Shown: piece by piece, positions 1-4,928 of the stretch
Layout: the number at the start of each line of letters is the position of its first letter
Position numbering within the stretch: position 1 is the first letter of the stretch
NCBI RefSeq assembly: GCF_018373095.1
Contig: NZ_JAHAHT010000103.1
Location: 1 to 6,151, forward strand
DNA: 6,151 nt
Direction of reading: 5' to 3'
DNA from: Haemophilus parahaemolyticus
Lineage (GTDB): Bacteria > Pseudomonadota > Gammaproteobacteria > Enterobacterales > Pasteurellaceae
Notes under the pieces: model-generated
The model's database searches: none
Told to the model about the DNA's origin: nothing
What the model saw: the letters and a program-made list of their open reading frames with translations, nothing else
Program-made: the position numbers and the translations under genes

Positions 1-95
1 AGTCCGCGGGCCCTCAGCTCCGCCAGAAGCTGATCCTGTGTATCAATATCCTGTTCCTCAATAATGCGCAAAATCTCCTGCTGACGTTTTCCCTT
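1..95 (-). CDS. argR: Foreign fragment: N-terminus of an arginine repressor (ArgR/AhrC), partial
   Basis: The minus strand reads without a stop as 31 codons: KGKRQQEILRIIEEQ, then DIDTQDQLLAELRARG. This matches the N-terminal winged-helix start of Firmicutes ArgR/AhrC; Bacillus subtilis AhrC, recalled from memory, has KGQRHIKIREII...IETQDEL...L. The hallmark pieces are the basic KGKR start, the IL-II helix and the [IV]-TQ-[DE]-L segment before the recognition helix. ArgR is the arginine-dependent repressor of arginine biosynthesis genes. The rest of the protein lies beyond the left edge. The stretch is more G+C-rich and uses codons such as CTG, CGC and GCC unlike the genes to the right. It is separated from them by a sequencing adapter, so I infer it is contaminant DNA, probably from a clostridial bacterium, and not part of this genome. 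The exact start codon is masked by the adapter join. Confidence 0.75.
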
Positions 96-96
96 C

Positions 97-115
97 ACGT
101 GTGCTCTTCCGATCT
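97..115 (+). other. Illumina TruSeq adapter remnant
   Basis: ACGTGTGCTCTTCCGATCT is the 3' end of the TruSeq read-2 adapter. On the minus strand it translates in the ccmC frame as RSEEHT, a familiar adapter signature in draft-genome proteins. A 19-base match by chance is negligible. It marks an artificial join: nothing left of it should be treated as linked to ccmC. Confidence 0.95.
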
Positions 116-490
116 CCATACCCACCAAGTGCCCCACATTGGTTTCCCCCAGATTGCCCCTGTTACAAGCGAAATAAAGGCAAACACCAAGCCGATTGGT
201 GCCATTGAAATCATTGCGAGGTTTGCTTGACGAATTTGCCACACCAACGCAATTAGACCTGCTAATGCCATTGAACCATACACTCCCATCGACCAAATCG
301 CGGCGGGCACGTGAATAAAGATGATACGATAGCTCTCGCCCTGTTGGTAATCTTTTGGGGCGAAGGCTAAGCCTAAAACGAAGGCGATTACCAGTAAGAT
401 CAGGCTTAAATAGCCAATCGCAGGCTGAATTTTCCCTAGCAAGCGATATTGCGTTTCAGGCTTAGCATAGGGATGCAGAAATTTCCACAT
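116..490 (-). CDS. ccmC: CcmC, haem-handling protein of cytochrome c maturation, 3' truncated by adapter
   Basis: CcmC is an inner-membrane protein that, with the CcmAB transporter, loads haem onto the chaperone CcmE. The window keeps residues 1-125 of a protein usually near 245. Visible are hydrophobic segments at about 23-44, 56-84 and 91-114, the conserved His60 in IIFIHVPAAIW (E. coli CcmC also has a haem-ligand His at 60), and the start of the tryptophan-rich haem motif, WGKPMWGTWWVW at 114-125. The next residues should begin D-x-R-L-T, but the adapter replaces them, so the truncation is technical and not biological. I chose the ATG at 488-490 because GGAG lies 8 bases upstream and the product then begins MWKFLHPYAKPE as in relatives; an ATG at 518-520 would add ten unlikely residues. 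The gene follows ccmB by 47 bases and should lead into ccmD. Confidence 0.95.
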
Positions 491-498
491 AGAAAAAG

Positions 499-502
499 CT
501 CC
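499..502 (-). promoter_or_regulatory. Shine-Dalgarno of ccmC
   Basis: GGAG on the minus strand, 8 bases before the ATG at 488-490. It decides the start in favour of this ATG over the in-frame ATG at 518-520. Confidence 0.7.
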
Positions 503-529
503 AAATTGGTAAAATGTCAATTAAATCAT

Positions 530-537
530 ACCGCTTG
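530..537 (-). repeat. DNA uptake sequence core (Actinobacillus type), copy 1
   Basis: CAAGCGGT on the minus strand, beginning directly after the first bases of the ccmB stop codon and followed by A+T-rich bases. It is the core of the Apl-type uptake signal ACAAGCGGT with the first base changed to G. It lies in the ccmB-ccmC gap. Confidence 0.5.
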
Positions 538-1200
538 CTATTGCAGACTGATGCGTAATGCTCCTGCAATCGCAAAAGGCGAAAAAGTTAAAGTAATGGC
601 TAAAATCGCACCGATAATCGCAAGCTGACCACTATAGTTCATATTAACGGTTGCCGCTTCAAGCACTGCTGCTGCAAAAATCAACACAGGCAAAAAGAGC
701 GGTAAAATCAGCAAGCTCAACAGCGTACCACCTTTTCGTAAACCAACGGTTAAAGCCACACCAATTGCCCCTAAACAGCTCAAAATTGGCGTACCTAATA
801 ACAGGGTGAGCACTAACGCTCCCCACACATGAGTTTCAAGAGAGAGCAAAATCGCCGCAATAGGTGAAAGCAAAATCAGTGGTAATCCTGTCAACAGCCA
901 ATGTGCTATGACTTTGGCAAGTGCCACTTGCGGTAAGCCAACTGGCAACAACATCAATTGCTCTAATGAGCCATCTAAATAATCATCACGGAAAAGGCGC
1001 TCAAACGAGAGCAATGCCGATAATAATGCGGCAACCCACGCAATGCCTGAAGCGATTTTTCCCAGAAGTTCAGGGTTCGGCCCCATCAACAGCGGAAAAA
1101 GCGTAATCACGATCAAAAAAAACCAGAGCGGATTCAGAATTTCAGCAGGTCGACGAAATGCGATAGTTAATTCTCGTTGAATGATGTTCAATAAAATCAT
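538..1200 (-). CDS. ccmB: CcmB, membrane subunit of the cytochrome c maturation ABC transporter
   Basis: CcmB pairs with the ATPase CcmA and with CcmC in the inner membrane; ATP hydrolysis drives release of haem-loaded CcmE for cytochrome c assembly. The 220-residue product has the family's normal length. It is almost wholly hydrophobic, with segments near 25-40, 48-66, 96-122, 126-152, 158-182 and 190-214. The loop SFERLFRDDYLDGSLEQLML at about 65-84 is the CcmB signature, and the N-terminal IIQRELTIAFRRPAEILNP matches the family. The start ATG overlaps the ccmA stop as ATGA. Only a weak GGAT stands upstream, so translation is probably coupled to ccmA. The stop is TAG at 538-540. Confidence 0.97.
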   Translation of the reverse strand: MILLNIIQRELTIAFRRPAEILNPLWFFLIVITLFPLLMGPNPELLGKIASGIAWVAALLSALLSFERLFRDDYLDGSLEQLMLLPVGLPQVALAKVIAHWLLTGLPLILLSPIAAILLSLETHVWGALVLTLLLGTPILSCLGAIGVALTVGLRKGGTLLSLLILPLFLPVLIFAAAVLEAATVNMNYSGQLAIIGAILAITLTFSPFAIAGALRISLQ

Positions 1201-1829
1201 AGTTTAAATTGATCCAAGGAAATCGCTTTTAAATGAGGATTTTCGACCGCTTGATGGCTGGTAAAAATCACTATTCCCCCATTTTGGCAATGTTGTTCAA
1301 TATGAGCGATTAAATCGGCTACACCTTTTTTATCAATCGCGGTGAACGGCTCATCTAAAATCCAAAGTTGCTGTTTAGTTAGCCACAATTTTGCCAATGC
1401 AACACGGCGTTGCTGCCCCGCAGAAAGATGCGAGCAAGGTAAATCTTCCCGCCCAACTAGTGCAACTTTTTCAAGTGCATGCCAAAGCGCTTCATTACTT
1501 AATGCTAAGCCCTGCACTTTTTGATAAAAACGCAGATTTTCCCACGGTGTCAATTCGGGTTTAATCCCTGCGTGATGCCCAAGATAAAACAGCTCACTAT
1601 AATATTCTTCGCGACATTTTTGGATTTTTTGACCATTCCAAAGCACTTCGCCTTCAGCAGGTAAAGCAAGCCCCGCTAAAATACGGAGTAAACTCGTTTT
1701 ACCGATACCATTATGCCCTTCAATCTGTACCCAATCGCCTTGATTGAGCGTAAAAGAACAACCTTCAAACAGACGGTTTTCACCACGTTCGCAGGCAATA
1801 TTATTGAGAGTTAGTACATTCGATTGCAT
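1197..1829 (-). CDS. ccmA: CcmA, ATPase of the cytochrome c maturation ABC transporter
   Basis: CcmA is the cytoplasmic ATP-binding subunit that works with CcmB and CcmC in System I cytochrome c biogenesis. All ABC motifs are present in the 210 residues: Walker A GHNGIGKTS at 38-46, Q-loop region around FYLGHH at 81-86, signature LSAGQQRR at 135-142, Walker B LWILDEP at 155-161 and the switch histidine in TSH at 190-192. The short length and the GLALPAEGEVLWNG stretch fit CcmA and not a general importer. It is the first gene of the ccm run and lies 115 bases downstream of hda on the same strand. No strong Shine-Dalgarno is visible before the ATG at 1827-1829. A uptake-sequence core lies inside it at 1246-1253. 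Confidence 0.97.
   Translation of the reverse strand: MQSNVLTLNNIACERGENRLFEGCSFTLNQGDWVQIEGHNGIGKTSLLRILAGLALPAEGEVLWNGQKIQKCREEYYSELFYLGHHAGIKPELTPWENLRFYQKVQGLALSNEALWHALEKVALVGREDLPCSHLSAGQQRRVALAKLWLTKQQLWILDEPFTAIDKKGVADLIAHIEQHCQNGGIVIFTSHQAVENPHLKAISLDQFKL
1246..1253 (-). repeat. DNA uptake sequence core (Actinobacillus type), copy 2
   Basis: CAAGCGGT on the minus strand, extended to CAAGCGGTC with the next base, inside the 3' end of ccmA. Confidence 0.5.
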
Positions 1830-1867
1830 AACACGGATAGGGTATTAAAAGATAGGCAAGTTTACCA

Positions 1868-1882
1868 TAATCAGTCTGATTA
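1868..1882. promoter_or_regulatory. Inverted repeat upstream of ccmA, possible operator
   Basis: TAATCAG-T-CTGATTA is a perfect 7-base inverted repeat with a 1-base centre, 38 bases before the ccmA start. On the minus strand it runs directly into TGGTAAACT, which resembles an extended -10 element. A protein bound here would sit at the promoter. No known regulator site is recognised; the role is inferred. Confidence 0.35.
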
Positions 1883-1915
1883 GCGTAAAAAACAGCCTAC
1901 CTATTTAGAGTGATC

Positions 1916-1935
1916 AATTTGTTTTAAAACAAATT
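1916..1935. repeat. 20-base A+T-rich palindrome between hda and ccmA
   Basis: AATTTGTTTTAAAACAAATT is a perfect palindrome that starts 9 bases past the hda stop. It might be a weak bidirectional hairpin or a binding site. With one G-C pair per arm and no proper T run on the hda side it is a poor Rho-independent terminator. Confidence 0.3.
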
Positions 1936-1944
1936 TTTGTGAAT

Positions 1945-2661
1945 TTATAAGTACAGAACTTCTTTAACAAAAGGCACAGTCAGTTTTCGTTGAGCTTGTA
2001 GCGAGGCTCGGTCAAGCAGATCCAACTCTTTAAGCAAGACTGCAAGATCATTGCCAAGCCGTTTTAAAAGGAAATTAGCGACCTCATCTGAAAGCTCCAT
2101 ACCTTTTTGATAAGCATTATTTTGTAACACAATGCGTTTTTGCTCATCGCTCAAATCAGCGAGCTGATAAACCTCACCCCAAATCAAACGAGAGTGTAAA
2201 TCTGGCAAGCTAATTTTCAATTCGTGAGGTGGACAATTCGCACTAATCAATAACAAGGTTTTGTGTTCGCTACCAAATAAGCCTTGTTGCTCACGGATTT
2301 GATTGAAAAGATCGAAAATGGCGAGTTCCCACTCTTCATTGCCTGCGATAGTTTGGAAATCGTCTAAACATACCACATCCATTTGAGCCGCATTTTCCAA
2401 TACTTGCGGGGAAAAATAGCGAGATTTATCCAGAGGAATATAACTTGCGGATTGATGATTAAAAAGAGATTGATTCGTAACGGCTTTTAAGAGATGACTT
2501 TTCCCACAGCCCTGATTTCCCCAGATATAGAAAAACGGCTGTTGGACATCCACAAAATTTTGGCGTAACGAATCCAACAACACAGGGTTGTTTTCTGAAT
2601 AGAAATTTTCAAATGTTTCATCATCATTTTGATGAATCGGGAGAAGAAGTTGTTGAGTAAT
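1945..2661 (-). CDS. hda: Hda, DnaA-inactivating AAA+ protein, non-canonical ATT start
   Basis: Hda binds the DNA-loaded beta clamp and stimulates ATP hydrolysis by DnaA after initiation, limiting replication to one round per cycle. Counting from ATT at 2659-2661 the product has 238 residues, the normal size. The clamp-binding motif QLLLPI is at residues 4-9, Walker A GNQGCGKS at 48-55, Walker B VCLDD at 97-101, the box VII arginine finger in DLHSRL (Arg158) and a sensor-2 arginine in KRLGNDL (about 201). A start at GTG 2581-2583 would drop the clamp motif and 26 well-conserved residues, so I extend it. Upstream of ATT the frame stays open to a TAA at 2755-2757 with no ATG, GTG or TTG. AAAGG lies about 10 bases before ATT. 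E. coli hda is reported to use a rare CUG start, so a weak start may be normal; alternatively the true ATG was removed by rearrangement. The usual neighbour uraA is not seen. Confidence 0.9.
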   Translation of the reverse strand: MTQQLLLPIHQNDDETFENFYSENNPVLLDSLRQNFVDVQQPFFYIWGNQGCGKSHLLKAVTNQSLFNHQSASYIPLDKSRYFSPQVLENAAQMDVVCLDDFQTIAGNEEWELAIFDLFNQIREQQGLFGSEHKTLLLISANCPPHELKISLPDLHSRLIWGEVYQLADLSDEQKRIVLQNNAYQKGMELSDEVANFLLKRLGNDLAVLLKELDLLDRASLQAQRKLTVPFVKEVLYL

Positions 2662-2816
2662 GGTCTGATTGCCTTTTTGTTGGAATATTGTGCTAAGGAT
2701 AGCGGAAAAATTTGTAAAGGGGAATGTCCGATTTATAAAAAGAGTAGAGAAAAATTATGGAATCTACTCTATTTAAATGCGATTAAACTTACGTCAATGA
2801 CGTTTTGCTTGACTCC
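2662..2816. other. Unassigned stretch between hda and the ilvY remnant
   Basis: About 155 bases with no confident gene. On the plus strand an open frame runs through it, giving FLLEYCAKDSGKICKGECP followed by IYKKSREKLWNLLYLN. This reads like real protein, with three cysteines spaced C-x7-C-x3-C, but its only ATG (2629) lies inside antisense hda and I do not recognise it. On the minus strand TTGACG at 2792-2797 followed 15 bases later by TTAAAT is a possible but weak hda promoter. Confidence 0.3.
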
Positions 2817-3206
2817 CAAAATTCTCAATTCCATTTATGTGGTTATAATTGCAGCAAAATGTTGAAATACATCTCTAACATTGCAGGCAAATGGCTATAA
2901 GCTACTGTTACTGAACAGAAAAGTTGCAACTCGCCTTCTAACTTCTCCTTGATGAGGCAAAAGTGCATTTTTCATCGCTTGCCAATCTGCCCAACTCTGT
3001 TTTGCAAATTCCAAGAATTTTTCGCCCGCTTCTGTAAGATGCACTTGGCGGTTATCTCTGACTAAAAGCGGTTGTTCTATCTCCTCTTCCATTCGCTGAA
3101 TATGGCGTGTAAGAGTTGAAGCACTCATATAGCTTTTTTCCGCAGTGCGGATAAAACTGCGGCTTTGGGCGAGGTCAAGAAAGAGTTTTAGGGATTGGAA
3201 GTCTAT
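2817..3206 (-). pseudogene. ilvY: Decayed ilvY (LysR-type activator of ilvC)
   Basis: IlvY is the LysR-family regulator that activates the divergent acetohydroxyacid isomeroreductase gene ilvC. From 3203 the minus strand gives DFQSLKLFLDLAQSRSF, then RTAEKSYMSASTLTRHIQRM, EEEIEQPLLVRDNRQVHL and TEAGEKF: the complete winged helix-turn-helix and linker of IlvY. The codon where Met is expected is ATA (3204-3206). Near 2935-2945 one extra base shifts the frame; the next frame gives GELQLFCSVTVAYSHLPAML, unmistakably the IlvY effector-domain start. Near 2867 two extra bases shift it again (FQHFAA), and further indels precede MELRIL at 2834-2817, after which similarity fades. About two thirds of the usual roughly 295 residues are missing. 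ilvC is not on the other side; the 5' end abuts the stop of the glycosyltransferase gene. A short ORF from ATG 3128 to 2895 could be translated but would lack the effector domain. Confidence 0.85.
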
Positions 3207-3943
3207 TATTTGTATAAAATATCGTAAATGAATTTATTTATATTATCTTTAGTTTTATAAATTTCTCTCATGATTTTAGTTTTTAATGTTCTTTTCCCTT
3301 GTTGTTTATCTACTGGAATATTACTTTCTTTTGAAAAATCTGGCTCAACACATGCAGGAGTAATTGCAAGATGGTCTAATTTATTTTCCCAGTATCTCTC
3401 CATCATAATATCTACGTCTAAGATCCATTCTTCGCAGTAATCTAATAATTTTTTAGCAGACTTAGGAGTAATAAAATAACCTGTAGCATTTCCCCACCCT
3501 TCTTTATAACGAGTGATTTCGATTTTATCTAAAGAGTAGATCATTTTGCCTTTTTGATTTCTCTTGGCTGGAGCTGGTGGACTAAGCCAAAGGAACTCAA
3601 AATGGTTTTTATCTGATGAGATAAATTCTAGAGCTTCAAGAAAGTTAGAATGAATTATTGCATCGTCTTCCAATACAATAATCCCTTGATTTAATTCAAT
3701 ACATTTCTGCCATAATAGATAATGACTTGCAAAACAGCCTAATTGAGACAAGCTCATATAATGCCCTTTTCTCTCAAAACGTTTTTTCTCATTATATTTT
3801 GAGAATAAAGGGTGGTTAGGTTCTTCTTTGCCATACACCGCTTTAAAGAATTGATAATCTATCTTTTGAGGTAAGTTATCAAATTGGTTAGATATAAAAT
3901 CTCGTCTTTCTTTGGATTTTTCTAGGTTGATAATAAAAATCAT
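3206..3943 (-). CDS. Glycosyltransferase family 25 (lipooligosaccharide biosynthesis), intact
   Basis: GT25 enzymes transfer sugars, in Pasteurellaceae usually galactose or glucose, to the growing lipooligosaccharide outer core at the cytoplasmic face of the inner membrane. The 245-residue product has the family's normal size and layout: N-terminal beta strand IFIINLEKSKERRDF at 2-16, SQLGCFASHYLLW at 66-78, the acidic motif IIVLEDDAI at 88-96 (EDD 92-94), GWGNATGYFITPKSAKKLL at 149-167 and the late DVDIMMERYW at 176-185. The C-terminus is lysine-rich. No signal peptide is visible. AGGTGA ends 4 bases before the ATG at 3941-3943. It lies 27 bases downstream of the GT8 pseudogene, so both probably belonged to one transcript that follows rlmL. 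The stop TAA at 3206-3208 touches the ilvY remnant. Base composition is A+T-richer than rlmL or ccm, as is common for surface-sugar genes gained by transfer. The linkage made cannot be told from sequence. Confidence 0.88.
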   Translation of the reverse strand: MIFIINLEKSKERRDFISNQFDNLPQKIDYQFFKAVYGKEEPNHPLFSKYNEKKRFERKGHYMSLSQLGCFASHYLLWQKCIELNQGIIVLEDDAIIHSNFLEALEFISSDKNHFEFLWLSPPAPAKRNQKGKMIYSLDKIEITRYKEGWGNATGYFITPKSAKKLLDYCEEWILDVDIMMERYWENKLDHLAITPACVEPDFSKESNIPVDKQQGKRTLKTKIMREIYKTKDNINKFIYDILYK

Positions 3944-3970
3944 TTATTCACCTACATTTAGATTAAGGTT

Positions 3971-4917
3971 TTAGTTTTTCTTAAAGTATATTATTTGATA
4001 TTTTATAGCTTTGAAAATATGTAGTCTAAAGAATAATATTTTGGCAAATTTTCTTAGCTCTCTTGTTGTGACAGGATGAGACAATGGAACATTTTTCCAT
4101 AAACTTCTACTATAAAATTTATGATATAAATTGCAGTATCCAATTTCTGTCCATGGTTTTATTTCTCCCGTAAAATGTACTATTCTGACATTATTATCTT
4201 TAATGAGCTCTTTTTCTGTTTCTTTCCAATTTCTCCAATTATACTGCTCAGGAAGATACTTTGTATCATTCTTAAATAGAATATTTAGCATATCTTGATC
4301 TGGGTAAGAAAAAGTTGTTTTACCTAAACACCCTAAAAATTTAGAAAAAGTATTATTTACTAGCCATCTTTTGATATCTATAAGCAATACTCCTGAATTG
4401 AATTACACATAAGTTCTAGGAAATCCAATCTTCTCCAGTTTATTTAGATAATCCAATGATATAGAATCTGGTACAGCAGCAATTGTTTTATCTTCCATAT
4501 CACAAAAGAATAGAGATGCTAATTCATTTAAACATAAAGTATCTACGTCAAAATATAAAACTCAATCTATATTTTCTTTGATAATACATTAGGTACAATT
4601 ATTCTATTATAAATCTCAGTAAAAAATGCCCGCATATAGGTAAATTAATAAAATATTCTTTATTTAAGAAATAATAAGTTATAGAGAAATTATTATATGG
4701 AAGACTCTCTAATTTTTCAGTTTGACTACTTTCCAATTTATGTCAGAAAGATATGAAAGCTAATATTACTCTCTTTATTATCTAGTATAGATGTGATTAA
4801 TGTTCCTAAATGTTTAGAATATTTTAGATCTGTGGCAAATGCTATAACAATAGGGTTATCCAACTCTATTGATTAATTTTTTTCAGATGTAATTATTTCG
4901 TCATACGTTACTTGCAT
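3971..4917 (-). pseudogene. Glycosyltransferase family 8 pseudogene (LgtC/WaaJ-like)
   Basis: Read across frames, the span encodes a GT8 enzyme of about 315 residues, the family's usual length, which would add a hexose to lipooligosaccharide. Pieces in order: PIVIAFATDLKYSKHLGTLI with SILDNKESNISFHIFL; then KLESSQTEKLESLPYNNFSI and GHFFTEIYNRIIVPNVL; then VLYFDVDTLCLNEL, carrying the metal-binding DxD (DVD); FNSGVLLIDIKRW; YPDQDMLNILF; and VHFTGEIKPW, the C-terminal GT8 hallmark. Damage: in-frame stops TAA 4873-4875, TGA 4562-4564 (where CGA Arg is expected before VLYFD) and TAA 4403-4405 (Tyr expected before FNSG). Frameshifts: one base near 4740, one base missing in the A run at 4621-4626, and two extra bases near 4571-4574. 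The ATG is 4915-4917 with AAGGG 6 bases before. The intact neighbours argue against mere sequencing error. The open piece from 4387 down (138 codons) lacks the donor site and should be inactive. Confidence 0.9.
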
Positions 4918-4923
4918 ATATTT

Positions 4924-4928
4924 CCCTT
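4924..4928 (-). promoter_or_regulatory. Shine-Dalgarno of the GT8 gene overlapping the rlmL stop
   Basis: AAGGG on the minus strand begins within the TAA stop of rlmL (4927-4929) and lies 6 bases before the GT8 ATG at 4915-4917. The tight 9-base gap suggests translation of the GT8 gene followed on from rlmL in one transcript. Confidence 0.6.

Noticed and set aside
95..520. Apparent complete 141-residue ccmC-like protein ending RSEEHT
   Set aside because: The last residues and stop come from adapter and foreign DNA; the start at 520 adds residues without a ribosome-binding site.
921..1524. Plus-strand open frames within ccmB and ccmA
   Set aside because: They are shadows of the conserved minus-strand ccm genes.
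1897..1905. Single TACCTAT heptamer as a NarP/NarL site before ccmA
   Set aside because: One degenerate heptamer is expected by chance, and no second copy with proper spacing is seen.
1916..1935. Palindrome as a Rho-independent terminator of hda
   Set aside because: Each arm has only one G-C pair and no clear T run follows on the hda strand.
1945..2583. hda starting at GTG 2583
   Set aside because: It would remove the clamp-binding motif and 26 conserved residues that are in frame just upstream.
2895..3128. Stand-alone 77-residue LysR-type protein
   Set aside because: IlvY similarity continues both before this ATG and after the stop in other frames, so it is a piece of a pseudogene.
4621..4626. 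A6 tract as a phase-variation switch of the GT8 gene
   Set aside because: The tract is short, and the gene has three nonsense codons and other frameshifts, so slippage here could not restore it. No tetranucleotide repeats are present.
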